DNA of 64,000 bases from CACIIZ01 sp045565285 (GCA_045565285.1 JBJLFR010000004.1:1-64000); one strand, 5' to 3'. Counted from the stretch's first letter, positions 9,382 through 19,074 are shown. Notes: generated by a model from the sequence alone, not told the origin. A program made the numbers and translations.

Positions 9382-10176
9382 ATGAATAAATTTTTTTTCA
9401 ACCTGTGTAATTTGCTTTATCTTTTTATTTTTTTTGCAAATGCCTCATATTCTGCAGGTGAAGCAGAAAAAATTAAAGATGTAGACTTTTCGTTTGAAGG
9501 CCCATTTGGTACTTTTGATAGAAATCAACTACAAAGAGGCCCTTCAAGTTTATACTGAAGTATGCGCAGGTTGTCATGGAATGCGACAAGTGGCATTTAG
9601 AACCTTAGGTGATACCGGTGGTCCGGAATTAGAACCAAAACAAATAAAAGCTTATGCAGCGCAATATGAAATATATGATTCGGAACTCGATGGACTATAG
9701 AGACGGAAAAACCTTCAGACAAATTCCCAGTTTCTGGAGTTGAAAATGCACCTGATCTTAGTCTTATAGCAAAAGCAAGAGCTGGATTTCACGGTCCCTA
9801 TGGAACTGGTATTAACCAACTAATTAAAGGAATGGGTGGTCCAGAATACATTGTGAATTTGTTGGCTGGTTTTACAGGCGAAGAAAAAGAGCAAGCTGGT
9901 GTTACTTTATACGAAAATAAATATTATCCTGGTAAGTGGATTGGAATGGCCCAACCTTTGTGGGGTGATGATGTAGATTATATTGATGGAACTGAAGCCA
10001 CAGTAGAGCAACAAGCTAAAGATGTTGCTGCATTCCTAATGTGGGCAGCTGAACCAAAGTTAAATGCACGGAAAGAATTTGGATTTACTGCTGCATCGTA
10101 TCTACTAGTACTAGCTATTTTATTATACTTTACAAATAAGAAAATTTGGGCAAACGTAAAAAGAAAACAAGTTTAG
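9382..10176 (+). CDS. petC: Cytochrome c1 of bc1 complex (about three frameshifts)
   Basis: Cytochrome c1 accepts electrons from the Rieske protein and passes them to soluble cytochrome c in the periplasm. The ATG at 9382 leads into a signal peptide. The CxxCH haem site is 'CAGCHGM' and the PDLS block 'APDLSLIAKARAG' follows. A C-terminal membrane anchor lies at about 10085-10140. Single extra bases appear at a CCC run (9540-9542), near 9695 and at an A-run (9707-9711). Removing them gives a continuous frame of about 263 residues ending at 10176. It closes the petABC operon. Confidence 0.9.
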
Positions 10177-10263
10177 TTTTTATTTTTTTAAAATTGCTGT
10201 AATAAATTAATCTAATATTATGATTATTAAATATCTCTAATACTAATAAAGAGAGTAACTCTT

Positions 10264-11347
10264 ATGTCTATGAATACCTTTGGTCATCTATATCGTTTCA
10301 CCACTTGGGGGGAAAGTCATGGACAGGCTATAGGAGTTACTATTGATGGTTGTCCTCCTAAGGTTAAGATAACTGAAAAAGAAATACAAAAATTTTTAGA
10401 TAAGAGAAAACCAGGGCAAAATAAATTCACGACGCAAAGAAAAGAACCTGATACTGTAGAAATTCTATCAGGCGTTTTTGATGGAAAATCTACAGGAACT
10501 CCCATTCAGATAATGATAAAAAATTTGGATCAAAGATCTAAAGATTATTCTAAAATTTCATCTTCTTTTAGACCTGGCCATGCAGATATTACTTACTTTC
10601 AAAAATATGGGATTAGAGATTATAGAGGTGGAGGTAGATCCTCAGCAAGAGAAACAGCTGCAAGAGTCGCAGCTGGAGCTGTAGCAAGACTTGCTTTAAA
10701 AAAAAATTATCCCTGAATTAGAAATTTTTGGTTACTTAGTCCAAATCGGTAATAAAAAAATTAATCTTAATAATTTTGATAAAAAACAAATATCCAAAAA
10801 TCCTTTTTGGTGCCCAGATAAAGATATGGTTGAGAATTGGTCACAATATTTAAGCAAAATACGTAAAGATGGCAATTCTATTGGAGCAGTAATTGAGGTG
10901 ATAGCTAAAAACCTTCCTCCTGGTATTGGAGCTCCTATCTACAATAAACTAGACACCCAAATTGCTTCAGCTATGATGTCAATTAATGCAGTTAAAGGAG
11001 TTGAAATCGGAGAGGGAATGAATGTTGCAACTCTTACTGGAGATGAAAATGCTGACGAAATTAGATCAAATAATAAAAATCAACCAGTTTATCAAACTAA
11101 TAGGTCTGGGGGAATTTTAGGAGGAATTTCCACTGGGCAGGATTTAGTAACAAGATTTGCGGTAAAACCAACATCTTCTATTCTTAAATCAAAAAAAACT
11201 ATTGATGAAAATCATAATAACGTACAAATCCAAACCATTGGTAGACATGACCCTTGTGTAGGTATTAGAGCTGTACCAGTTGGAGAAGCTATGCTAGCAT
11301 GTGTGCTGCTAGATCAATATTTAATAAATAGAGGGCAAATAGGCTAA
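10264..11347 (+). CDS. aroC: Chorismate synthase (one frameshift)
   Basis: AroC makes chorismate, the last step of the shikimate pathway, using reduced FMN as catalyst. Visible signatures are 'GESHGQAIGVTIDGCPP', 'RPGHADITYFQKYG' with the following 'RGGGRSSARETAARVAAGA', and in the second part 'NRSGGILGGISTGQ' and 'GRHDPCVGIRAVPV'. The frame breaks at a run of nine A (10698-10706). One A fewer restores 'ALKKIIPELEIFGYLV' and a protein of about 360 residues, the usual length. aroQ, another shikimate gene, is near 55.3 kb in the same window. Confidence 0.93.
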
Positions 11348-11348
11348 A

Positions 11349-12110
11349 TTAATGGTCTTTTTTTGCATATAATAAAAACTCTTTATTTCCTGATCTACCA
11401 AGTATTGGGCTCTCTTTCATATAAATAAAATACCAGTCAAGTTTTTTAACAAAATATTTTATTTTTAATATTACATCTTCAATAAATTTTTCTTCCTTTA
11501 CAACACCGTTTTTGTTTAATTGTTTTTTAGATAACTCAAATTGAGGTTTTATTAAGCAAATCATTTCCGTGTTACTTGGTACTTTTGACATAACTAATGT
11601 TAATGCTTTAGTTATTGATATAAAAGATAAGTCAACTACCAACAACTGAGGAGGAGGTAAATTTATTTCGGTTATTGATCTAATATCAGTTGAAGATAAA
11701 TCAAATACCCTTTTATCATTTTTCAATTTCTTATGTAATTGATTTGTTCCAACATCTATCGAATAAACTAATTTAGCACCTTTTTCTAAACAAACTTCTG
11801 TAAAGCCTCCTGTAGATGCTCCTATATCATATACAATTTTTCCCTTTATATCTAAGTCAAATTTTTCTATAGCAAATAATAATTTTATTGAACCACGACT
11901 TACCCACTGCCTAAATTCTTTCTCTATATAAATTTTGTCCTCCTTTTTTACTAAATAAGAGGTTTTTTTTATAATTTTAGAATTAACAAATACCTTACCT
12001 TCTTTGATAAGATCTATGGCTTTAGTTCTACTTTCAGATAAGCCAATATTAAGAAGAGTTAAATCCAATCTCAATCTTTTTTCATTATATAAATGATTTA
12101 TTTTCGACAT
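11349..12110 (-). CDS. tlyA: TlyA-family rRNA (cytidine-2'-O)-methyltransferase
   Basis: TlyA-family proteins are 2'-O-methyltransferases acting on ribosomal RNA; some are called hemolysins for historical reasons. The N-terminus (about residues 8-65) is an S4 RNA-binding domain ('LRLDLTLLNIGLSESRTKAIDLI'-like; key residues R and L at 9-16). The remainder is an FtsJ-type SAM domain with 'VYDIGASTGGFTEVCL' as motif I and 'LLVVDLSFIS' and 'LIKPQFE' further on. The length of 253 residues fits the family. The ATG at 12110 is preferred over the preceding TTG. It is convergent with aroC, separated by one base. Confidence 0.9.
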   Translation of the reverse strand: MSKINHLYNEKRLRLDLTLLNIGLSESRTKAIDLIKEGKVFVNSKIIKKTSYLVKKEDKIYIEKEFRQWVSRGSIKLLFAIEKFDLDIKGKIVYDIGASTGGFTEVCLEKGAKLVYSIDVGTNQLHKKLKNDKRVFDLSSTDIRSITEINLPPPQLLVVDLSFISITKALTLVMSKVPSNTEMICLIKPQFELSKKQLNKNGVVKEEKFIEDVILKIKYFVKKLDWYFIYMKESPILGRSGNKEFLLYAKKDH

Positions 12111-12200
12111 CAAATTAAGTTATTTCTGTTAAAAGAATTATAAGTTAAGTACTATTATAATTATAATAATAAAAGTTATTGTTTTTCAAAGGATAACACC

Positions 12201-13103
12201 ATGAGTATAAATTTAGATGTTGGGGATAACGAAAAGAATCTTGCAAAAGAATGGTTTGAAAAATTGAGAGATATTATCTGTGAGGATTTTGAAAAAATTG
12301 AACTAATACAAGATTCAGGTAAATTTTCAAAAAAACCCCTAGGAAAATTTGAAAGAAAAAAAACCTTCAGAAAAAGTAAAAATGGCGAGGATGGGGGTGG
12401 GGGTGTTATGTCAGTAATGAGAGATGGTAGAGTATTTGAAAAGGTAGGAGTTAATGTTTCTACTGTTTATGGTACTTTAGAACCTTTAGCTCAGAAAAGT
12501 TTATCATCTAGACATAATATACCAGGATTAAAAGAAAATTCTCGGTTTTGGGCCTCTGGAATAAGCCTAGTTGCACATATGCAATCACCAAAAACCCCAG
12601 CAGTTCACATGAATACTAGGATGTTCTGGACTAAAGGTATGAGTTGGTTTGGAGGTGGCTCAGATTTAAATCCAATGATTGAAAATGAAGAAGATACCAG
12701 ATACTTTCATGATGAACTTAAAAAAGTTTGTGATAAAACTGATGAAGATTATTATCCCAAATTTAAGAAATGGGCAGACGAATATTTTATGATTAAACAT
12801 TGGAATGAACCAAGAGGAGTGGGCGGTATTTTTTTTGATGATTTACATACCGGAAATTGGGAAAAGGATTTTACTTTTGTTAAAAATGTAGGAAAGGCAT
12901 TTCTTCTATCCTTTTCTACAATTACAAAAAATCATATGAAAAAGTCGTGGACCTCAGAAGAACGGGAATGGCAACTCGTAAAAAGAGGAAGGTATGCTGA
13001 ATTTAATCTAATTTATGATAGAGGAACACAATTTGGTCTTCAAACAGGTCATAACCCTGAAGCTGTATTAATGAGTCTGCCACCTATAGCAAAATGGCCT
13101 TAG
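12201..13103 (+). CDS. hemF: Oxygen-dependent coproporphyrinogen III oxidase
   Basis: HemF performs two oxidative decarboxylations to turn coproporphyrinogen III into protoporphyrinogen IX in haem synthesis, using O2. The signatures are all present: 'GVNVSTVYG', 'HMQSPKTPAVHMNTR', 'WFGGGSDLNPM' and the C-terminal 'YAEFNLIYDRGTQFGL' with 'ESLPP'-like 'MSLPPIAKWP'. The length of 300 residues is normal. The use of HemF indicates an aerobic life style and fits the ferrochelatase gene at 24.8 kb. It converges with the cca gene, with only 2 bases between them. Confidence 0.95.
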   Translation: MSINLDVGDNEKNLAKEWFEKLRDIICEDFEKIELIQDSGKFSKKPLGKFERKKTFRKSKNGEDGGGGVMSVMRDGRVFEKVGVNVSTVYGTLEPLAQKSLSSRHNIPGLKENSRFWASGISLVAHMQSPKTPAVHMNTRMFWTKGMSWFGGGSDLNPMIENEEDTRYFHDELKKVCDKTDEDYYPKFKKWADEYFMIKHWNEPRGVGGIFFDDLHTGNWEKDFTFVKNVGKAFLLSFSTITKNHMKKSWTSEEREWQLVKRGRYAEFNLIYDRGTQFGLQTGHNPEAVLMSLPPIAKWP

Positions 13104-13105
13104 TT

Positions 13106-14380
13106 TTATAATTGCAAAAACAACTCTTTTTTATTCAATTTGAACCCAGATTCTATCCAATCTTTCTTTAATTTATTTAGAATTAATCCTATTTTTTTGC
13201 CTGAATAACCAATTTTAATTAAATCATTACCATTTATAGGAAATTTTTTTATGGCTTTAGAACCCTCAATAATGTCCTTACAATACCGTTTGAATTCTTC
13301 ATTAAATTTTTTTGATTTTATATACAAATCAAAATTTTTCTTTTTTGCCATATATAACAATAATAAATTTAATCCTTTCTCTAATCCATGAGTAAAACCA
13401 ATTGATTTAAAACTCTTAGGAGAAGCTTCGAATTTACTATAAAAGTTAAACATTTTATTTTCATTTTTTTTAAGACAAAATATTTCTTGTAATGATTTTT
13501 CTTTATTTTGTAGTAGTATACTTAATCTCATTATAGGATCTTTAATTTCAACAGTGTTAAAATAATTTGTCTTTATAAAATTTAAATCCAACATATTTTC
13601 AAGCTTAACAAAATTTTCAATTTTTTTTAAGGATATATCTGAAAAAAATATATTTAGTACACCGGTTTGTTCCATATATTTTAATGCTAAACAAACACCA
13701 TCACTAGATAATATTAGCTTAAACTCTTTCCATATTCTTTCTTTACTCAATTTTTTTATTAAGTTCTTACTTTGTTTAATTGTATCTAACGTTTTTAAGT
13801 TAATATAACTATTTTGTGAAGGATATTTACTAATAAAGCGAAAAAATCGTAATATCCTAAGATGATCTTCTTTAATTCTTTTTTTTGCATCTCCTACAAA
13901 TTTAACTTTGCCATTCTTTAAGTCCGAAAAATTATCCAAAGGGTCTATAACTTCACCCTTCATATTTAAATAGATGGTATTAAAAGTAAAATCTCTTCTC
14001 TTGGCATCTTCTTTTATATTATTTGTATATTTAACAATTGCTTTTCTACCAAATGTTTTAATATCTTTTCTAAAACTTGTTATCTCAAATAGTTTGTTAT
14101 TAAATAATACTGATAAAGTACCATGCTCAATTCCAACTTCAATTATTTTACATTTAATACTTTTTAATAATTCTTTAACTTCAGTGGGACTTACATTTAT
14201 AGAGAAATCTATATTATCAATATCTTCTTTCCAATAGGAGTTTCTAACACTTCCTCCTACCACATAAACATCTGCACCTTTTGATGTTAAAATTTTTGTA
14301 AGCCTTAAAATATCTCTATTAAATAACCATGAAATATCAAAAGGTGCTTTGAAAGTATTAATCTCTAGTAAAGTTTTCAT
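13106..14380 (-). CDS. cca: CCA-adding / poly(A) polymerase-family tRNA nucleotidyltransferase
   Basis: This class II nucleotidyltransferase adds or repairs the 3' CCA of tRNAs. The head domain shows 'VVGGSVRNSYW' (about residues 40-50), the palm metal-binding region 'DNIDFSIN' (55-62) and 'RRDFTFNTIYLN' (about 128-139). The alphaproteobacterial single-domain arrangement and the 424-residue length fit. Two oddities are seen. The usual VRD is VRN, and by spacing the first aspartate of the DxD pair is Asn56, although Asp53 and Asp55 are close by. The following Nudix gene starts 5 bases upstream on the same strand, so the two are probably co-transcribed. Confidence 0.85.
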   Translation of the reverse strand: MKTLLEINTFKAPFDISWLFNRDILRLTKILTSKGADVYVVGGSVRNSYWKEDIDNIDFSINVSPTEVKELLKSIKCKIIEVGIEHGTLSVLFNNKLFEITSFRKDIKTFGRKAIVKYTNNIKEDAKRRDFTFNTIYLNMKGEVIDPLDNFSDLKNGKVKFVGDAKKRIKEDHLRILRFFRFISKYPSQNSYINLKTLDTIKQSKNLIKKLSKERIWKEFKLILSSDGVCLALKYMEQTGVLNIFFSDISLKKIENFVKLENMLDLNFIKTNYFNTVEIKDPIMRLSILLQNKEKSLQEIFCLKKNENKMFNFYSKFEASPKSFKSIGFTHGLEKGLNLLLLYMAKKKNFDLYIKSKKFNEEFKRYCKDIIEGSKAIKKFPINGNDLIKIGYSGKKIGLILNKLKKDWIESGFKLNKKELFLQL

Positions 14381-14385
14381 TTTTC

Positions 14386-15021
14386 TTAACTCTGAAATCT
14401 TGCTATAAAACTCTTTATAATTCTAGCAGTTGCTCCCCATATATAATAGGGACCATAAGGTATAGCATAATAACCTGTATATTGGTCTTTTTTGAAATTT
14501 TTATGATATTGCATATTTTTACTAACTAAAAAAAAATCTAACGGAACTAGAAATAATTCTTCAACTTCCTGATTATTTATTTTAAATTCTATAGGATTTT
14601 TGATAAATCCAACAAATGGATAAATTATATACCGACTAATTGTTTCATGTGGAGGTAGCACTCCAAAAGTTTCTATACTTTCTTGTTTAACCCCAATTTC
14701 TTCTTCGACTTCTCTTAATCCAGCATGCAGTATTGAATTATCATTTTTATCAACTCTTCCTCCTGGAAAAGATATTTGACCAGGATGTGAAGAAAGATTT
14801 TTTGATCTTTTAGTTAAAACTACGTACAAATTATTTTCTAACTCTTTTAAAAGAACAAAAACAGAAGCTTTTAAATAATATTTTTGTTTAAATTTAAATT
14901 GATTTTTATAAAAATAATTAAAATCTGAGGTAAATTCAAAAGGTGGAAACAATAAATTATTTTCTTGTTTTGATTTTCTTAAACATTCTTTTATTTTATT
15001 CAAAATTGAAATGGTATTCAA
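14386..15021 (-). CDS. CoA pyrophosphatase-like Nudix hydrolase
   Basis: A Nudix hydrolase of the NudL/YeaB type, which splits coenzyme A into 4'-phosphopantetheine and 3',5'-ADP. The Nudix box is complete: 'PGGRVDKND...' leading into 'LREVEEEIGV' (about residues 91-115). The sequence before it ('SFPGG') and the 'LPPHETISRYIIYPFVGF' block after it are typical of the CoA-specific branch. The length of 211 residues is normal. It lies between hslO and cca, all on the minus strand with short gaps, so one transcript is likely. Confidence 0.88.
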   Translation of the reverse strand: MNTISILNKIKECLRKSKQENNLLFPPFEFTSDFNYFYKNQFKFKQKYYLKASVFVLLKELENNLYVVLTKRSKNLSSHPGQISFPGGRVDKNDNSILHAGLREVEEEIGVKQESIETFGVLPPHETISRYIIYPFVGFIKNPIEFKINNQEVEELFLVPLDFFLVSKNMQYHKNFKKDQYTGYYAIPYGPYYIWGATARIIKSFIARFQS

Positions 15022-15042
15022 ATTATAACCTTAAAATATTTT

Positions 15043-16020
15043 TTAACTTTCATTTCCTAATTCAGAAGGATTTAATATATACTGCTCACCACAAAACTGA
15101 CAATCAGCTGTCACCTTACCTAGTTCATTTTTCATTGTATCTATTTCTTTTTTAGAATATATCGACATAGTTTGTTTGACTTTTTCTATACTGCACCCAC
15201 ATCCAAAATCAAATTTTTTCTCTTCAAAAATTCTTATTTGTCTTTCTCCAAAACACTCTAATAGTAAATCTGAAAATTTATCTTTTAAATTATCTTGATC
15301 TGAATTTATATAATTTTCAAAGCTATATGAGATTTTTTTCCATTGATCTTCATTATTAAAAATTTGATCGTTAACTACTTTTGATAATTCACTAAATTTT
15401 TCATCTTTATTAAAATTATCATTTGATTTTATATTTTGTGGTAAAATTTGCAACATAATACCAATACCTCTAAATTTTATCTTATCTTTTTTGTTTGATA
15501 TTTTTTTTGTAAAAACATTAAATTTAGTTTCCAATTGTTCTGAATTTTTGAAAAATTCTTCAGCTGAATCAGTAAGACTAAATTCACTTAAATTTGAAAT
15601 TCCTTTATAGGGTAAGTTTCCATCACCTTGATCAAGAATAGCTGCAAAATAACCTTCTCCTACAAGATCTCTGAATATATTTGAATAAGTATTAATTTCT
15701 TTATTAAATTTTGCATATCCTCTAATTAATGAGACAGCTTCAGGGTTTTTCTTAATTATAAAATCAGATGCAAGTAGTTTTAAATCTTTATTTCCGTGTA
15801 CTTGTAGGGATAGCTTATGTTTAAGTTTAATGGAATTGGCAATTAAGACTGTTAAAACCATTGTTTCACCCAATATCTGTGATATTTCATCTGGATAACT
15901 ATGTTGGGAAATAACTTTATTGAGCGATTGTGACATTTGACAGATTCTTCCTCTTATTGGTAAATCATCAAATTGAAATGACATAACTTTATCATATTCT
16001 TTTTTATTATTATTAGGCAT
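15043..16020 (-). CDS. hslO: Hsp33 redox-regulated chaperonin
   Basis: Hsp33 is a cytoplasmic holdase switched on by oxidation. The N-terminal domain begins with 'RGRICQMSQSLNKVI' and contains 'SLQVHGNKDLKLL'. The C-terminal zinc/redox switch is intact, with 'CGCSIEK' and 'CQFCGEQY' giving the four cysteines in CxC-CxxC spacing. It has 325 residues; a second in-frame ATG at codon 13 ('MSFQFDD') is an equally plausible start. It leads a minus-strand run with the CoA pyrophosphatase and cca genes. Confidence 0.92.
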   Translation of the reverse strand: MPNNNKKEYDKVMSFQFDDLPIRGRICQMSQSLNKVISQHSYPDEISQILGETMVLTVLIANSIKLKHKLSLQVHGNKDLKLLASDFIIKKNPEAVSLIRGYAKFNKEINTYSNIFRDLVGEGYFAAILDQGDGNLPYKGISNLSEFSLTDSAEEFFKNSEQLETKFNVFTKKISNKKDKIKFRGIGIMLQILPQNIKSNDNFNKDEKFSELSKVVNDQIFNNEDQWKKISYSFENYINSDQDNLKDKFSDLLLECFGERQIRIFEEKKFDFGCGCSIEKVKQTMSIYSKKEIDTMKNELGKVTADCQFCGEQYILNPSELGNES

Positions 16021-16097
16021 AATAGTTTTATTATATTTGTTTAAATCATACTCAAATATCTGTTATTGATTTAATAAAAATAAAACAAGAGAAATTT

Positions 16098-16547
16098 ATG
16101 TTTAGAATCGGTGAACCAGTTAAAAAAAAAATAAAATATAATTATAGACCAGGTATATATGGAGTGATTATAGTTGATAATAATATCTTAGTTACTGAAC
16201 AAAATGAAAATGAAATACAACTTCCCGGTGGTGGTATTGATAAGGGGGAATATTATATCCAGGCACTTGTCAGGGAAACATATGAAGAAACTGGGTGGAA
16301 AATACAACCATTGAAACGGTTAGGGTTTTTTCACAGATTTGTCTATATGCCAGAGTATAGTAAATGGGCTCAAAAAGTTTGTCACATACATCTTTGCAAG
16401 GGTTTATATAATTTAATTGCACCTTTGGAAAAAGGACATAAAGCTATCTTAATGAAACCAGAAGATGCAGTTAATTTGCTAGAGAGTCCTGGTGATCGTT
16501 TTTTTTGTAACAACATACTTTGGTTTAAATCTAATTTAAAATATTGA
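16098..16547 (+). CDS. Nudix hydrolase, substrate unknown
   Basis: A 149-residue single-domain Nudix protein. The box reads 'GGGIDKGEYYIQALVRETYEE' and then TGW, with every metal-binding glutamate of the consensus present (about residues 44-66). The early 'RPGIYGVIIVDNNILVTEQ' strand pair is typical of small Nudix enzymes. Homologues like this cleave nucleoside diphosphate derivatives, but the substrate cannot be read from sequence. Its 3' end overlaps the 3' end of the convergent transglycosylase gene by 17 bases. Confidence 0.85.
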   Translation: MFRIGEPVKKKIKYNYRPGIYGVIIVDNNILVTEQNENEIQLPGGGIDKGEYYIQALVRETYEETGWKIQPLKRLGFFHRFVYMPEYSKWAQKVCHIHLCKGLYNLIAPLEKGHKAILMKPEDAVNLLESPGDRFFCNNILWFKSNLKY

Positions 16548-17745
16548 GAAGATCTTCTGTTGGCCAACTATCTGCAGGAAAACCGATTTTCATCTGTATA
16601 CTTCTTACACTTTGTCTAGTTTTCCGACCTAATATACCATCAACTTTACCAACATCATAACCTTTAGATCGTAAAATATTTTGTAATTTTAGCATCTTTT
16701 CAAAAGGAAGTATTTGTTCAGGTTTATTACTAAGAAATTTTTTCTGCCCTGCTAATCTTGATGCAAGATGAGCCGCAGTCACAGTATATATAAAACTATC
16801 ATTCCACTTTAAATATACATGATAATTTGGATATGCTAAGAATTTAGGACCTTTAAAACCCTGTGGTAACAAAAGAGTTGCTTTTATATGGTCTTTAGCC
16901 ATGAATTTATTATTCCTTGAAGAAATACCTAGTTTTTTCCAAGCAGATATTGTCCGACTTCGTCCAAAACCAGCTTCTTTCCAAGGAAAATTAATATCAT
17001 CAATAATGACTTCTTCTAACCAAGGCTGATCAGGCTGCCATCCCATTTCTGCAATGAGTGCAGCAGCAGTTAAAATTGCATCTTCAGGACTTTTCTTTAA
17101 ATTTATAAATCCATCATTATTACCATCTAATCCCAATTTTAGAATATCAGAGGGTAGCATTTGAACCTGACCGACTTCTCCTGCCCATGCACCAGTTGTT
17201 TTTAAATCAATGATGCCTTTAGAATATAAATGTATTGCCGCTATATATTGTGGCTGGAATATTTCAGGTCTTCTACAGTCATGTGCTAAAGTTGCTAGAG
17301 CACTTAAAGTATGAATGTCACCTTGTACTGCACCAAAGTCTGTTTCCATGGCCCAAAAAGCTGTAATTACTTCTGGAGGAACACCATATCTGGATTTTGA
17401 GTCGATAAATAATTTCTTATATTTTTCTATATTTTTTTTTCCATTCTTTAATCTATAAGAATTAATTGCTTTTTGTGAAAAGTTTATAAAACTTAATCTG
17501 AAAGTACTTTGCTTTCTGTCCATGGAAATTACTTTCTTAGATCTTTCAGTATTTTTTAGGACAAGGATTACATCATTTTTATCAATACCTTGGTTGATAG
17601 CGATCTCACCCATATTTTTTAAAAATGAATGAAAGTTTCCTCCACAATTTACCAATAATTTATTAGCAAATAACAATTTGCTCTGAAGAAAAATAATTAA
17701 TAAAATTAATATAATTTTTTGCAAATTAAGATAAAAGTTGAACAT
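16531..17745 (-). CDS. MltB-family lytic murein transglycosylase with peptidoglycan-binding domain
   Basis: This periplasmic enzyme cleaves the MurNAc-GlcNAc bond of peptidoglycan with formation of 1,6-anhydro ends. It has an N-terminal signal peptide (about residues 8-28). The SLT_2/MltB catalytic domain contains 'FWAMETDFG' with the catalytic Glu (about residue 133), plus 'LATLAHDCRRP' and 'WAGEVGQVQMLPSD'. The last 55 or so residues form a PG_binding_1 domain ('GYDVGKVDGILGRKTR'). The length of 404 residues fits the alphaproteobacterial form. dapB lies 10 bases or more upstream on the same strand. Confidence 0.92.
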   Translation of the reverse strand: MFNFYLNLQKIILILLIIFLQSKLLFANKLLVNCGGNFHSFLKNMGEIAINQGIDKNDVILVLKNTERSKKVISMDRKQSTFRLSFINFSQKAINSYRLKNGKKNIEKYKKLFIDSKSRYGVPPEVITAFWAMETDFGAVQGDIHTLSALATLAHDCRRPEIFQPQYIAAIHLYSKGIIDLKTTGAWAGEVGQVQMLPSDILKLGLDGNNDGFINLKKSPEDAILTAAALIAEMGWQPDQPWLEEVIIDDINFPWKEAGFGRSRTISAWKKLGISSRNNKFMAKDHIKATLLLPQGFKGPKFLAYPNYHVYLKWNDSFIYTVTAAHLASRLAGQKKFLSNKPEQILPFEKMLKLQNILRSKGYDVGKVDGILGRKTRQSVRSIQMKIGFPADSWPTEDLLNILN

Positions 17746-17755
17746 ATCAATTTAT

Positions 17756-18574
17756 TCAATTTAAGTTAAGAACATCTAACATTGAATATTCCCCTTTTTT
17801 AGCAGTCATCATACCCCATTTTGCAGCTTTAAGAGCACCATGGGCAAATATCATCCTATCGGTAGCATTATGTTCAATAGTAATCTGCTCACCAAGCCCT
17901 GCAAATATAACTGAATGGTTACCTATAATATCACCTCCTCGAACCACAGAAAATCCTATTTTCCCCTTTTTTCTAGGTCCAATTATTCCATCACGTGGAC
18001 GGTCTTTCAATTTATCTAAAGTTTTTCCTTTTGCCTTTGCTATAGAAGCTCCTAACATTAATGCAGTCCCGGAAGGTGCGTCTACTTTATTATTGTGATG
18101 CCTTTCAACAATTTCGATGTCAAAATCACTATCTAATGCTTTAGCAACCTTTTCAGCAATACCAGTAAGAATATTAACTCCCAAACTCATATTGCCAGCT
18201 CTAATGATTGTAGTTTTTTTTGATGCTTTTTCTATTTTTTTAAGCTGTGATTTTGAAAATCCTGTAGTTCCAATTACGTCAACAACTTTAAATTTTGATG
18301 CTTGTTCAGCAACATTTACTGAATTTTCTGGATTAGTAAAATCTATAACTACATCCGAAAGTTTCAAAATGTGTTCTAGAGAATCGGATACTACTAAATT
18401 TTCTTTTAAATCTACAAACAAATCACAGGCCTTAGTTCCAATTAAATCATGACCTTTTGATTCAATTAATCCGACTAAGTGAAAATCTTTATTTTTCAAG
18501 GCAGCACGAACTAACATCCGCCCCATCCGTCCAGTTGCTCCAATAATACTAAGTTTATATATCTTATTATTCAA
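17756..18574 (-). CDS. dapB: 4-hydroxy-tetrahydrodipicolinate reductase
   Basis: DapB reduces the product of DapA in the diaminopimelate/lysine pathway. The cofactor site 'GATGRMGRML' begins about ten residues from the chosen start, and the substrate-binding signature 'ERHHNNKVDAPSGTAL' is intact. I chose the TTG at 18574 (272 residues), because the frame's ATG at 18640 adds 22 residues that do not look like a DapB N-terminus. The gene diverges from rbfA. dapF, two steps later in the same pathway, is at 3.1 kb in this window. Confidence 0.93.
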   Translation of the reverse strand: MNNKIYKLSIIGATGRMGRMLVRAALKNKDFHLVGLIESKGHDLIGTKACDLFVDLKENLVVSDSLEHILKLSDVVIDFTNPENSVNVAEQASKFKVVDVIGTTGFSKSQLKKIEKASKKTTIIRAGNMSLGVNILTGIAEKVAKALDSDFDIEIVERHHNNKVDAPSGTALMLGASIAKAKGKTLDKLKDRPRDGIIGPRKKGKIGFSVVRGGDIIGNHSVIFAGLGEQITIEHNATDRMIFAHGALKAAKWGMMTAKKGEYSMLDVLNLN

Positions 18575-18682
18575 TTTATTAATCTCTGTTAAAATTAAAG
18601 CGTATCGACAAAACGTTAAGTCTTGGTTATGTATGCACAAATAATATAAGTCAATAATTATAAATAATTTATCAGAATTAGA

Positions 18683-19063
18683 ATGGGTAAAAGCTTTAAT
18701 AATAATTCTCTTAGGCTATCAAGAGTTAATGAACTAATAAAACGGGAACTCTCTTCACTTTTGCAAGGTATGGAATGGGTAGAACAAGGTGTACAAGGTT
18801 TTAATATTACATTAACAGATGTAGAGTGTAGCAAAGATATAAGAATTGCAAAAATTTATTATATTCCGGTAGGAGTTAAAAATTCCCTTATAATAAAAAA
18901 AGTTATTAATGAAAGAAAAAAAGAGATCAGAAAATATCTCGGTAAAAAATTGCATTTAAAGTATACTCCTGAATTAAGGTTTATTGAAGATAACAGTTTT
19001 GAAGCTTTTAAAAAAACATCTGAGATACTTGAAAAATTATCAAAAAATAAAAGTGGAATTTAA
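18683..19063 (+). CDS. rbfA: 30S ribosome-binding factor A
   Basis: RbfA is a KH-like protein that helps mature the 16S rRNA 5' end and is needed in the cold. The 126-residue product has 'RVNELIKRELSSLLQ' at the N-terminus, a 'LTDVECSKDIRIAKIYYIPVG' strand-turn region and 'ELRFIEDNSFE' near the end, all family marks. It starts a plus-strand run rbfA-truB-DUF1643-rpsO-pnp, which is close to the common bacterial nusA-infB-rbfA-truB-rpsO-pnp order; infB is not in front of it here. Confidence 0.93.
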   Translation: MGKSFNNNSLRLSRVNELIKRELSSLLQGMEWVEQGVQGFNITLTDVECSKDIRIAKIYYIPVGVKNSLIIKKVINERKKEIRKYLGKKLHLKYTPELRFIEDNSFEAFKKTSEILEKLSKNKSGI

Positions 19064-19074
19064 ATCTTACTAAG

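Noticed and set aside
7899..9711. Programmed ribosomal frameshifting in petABC
   Set aside because: There are too many sites, with no consistent slippery motif or following structure, and bc1 genes are not known to use it. Each repair is simply one base fewer.
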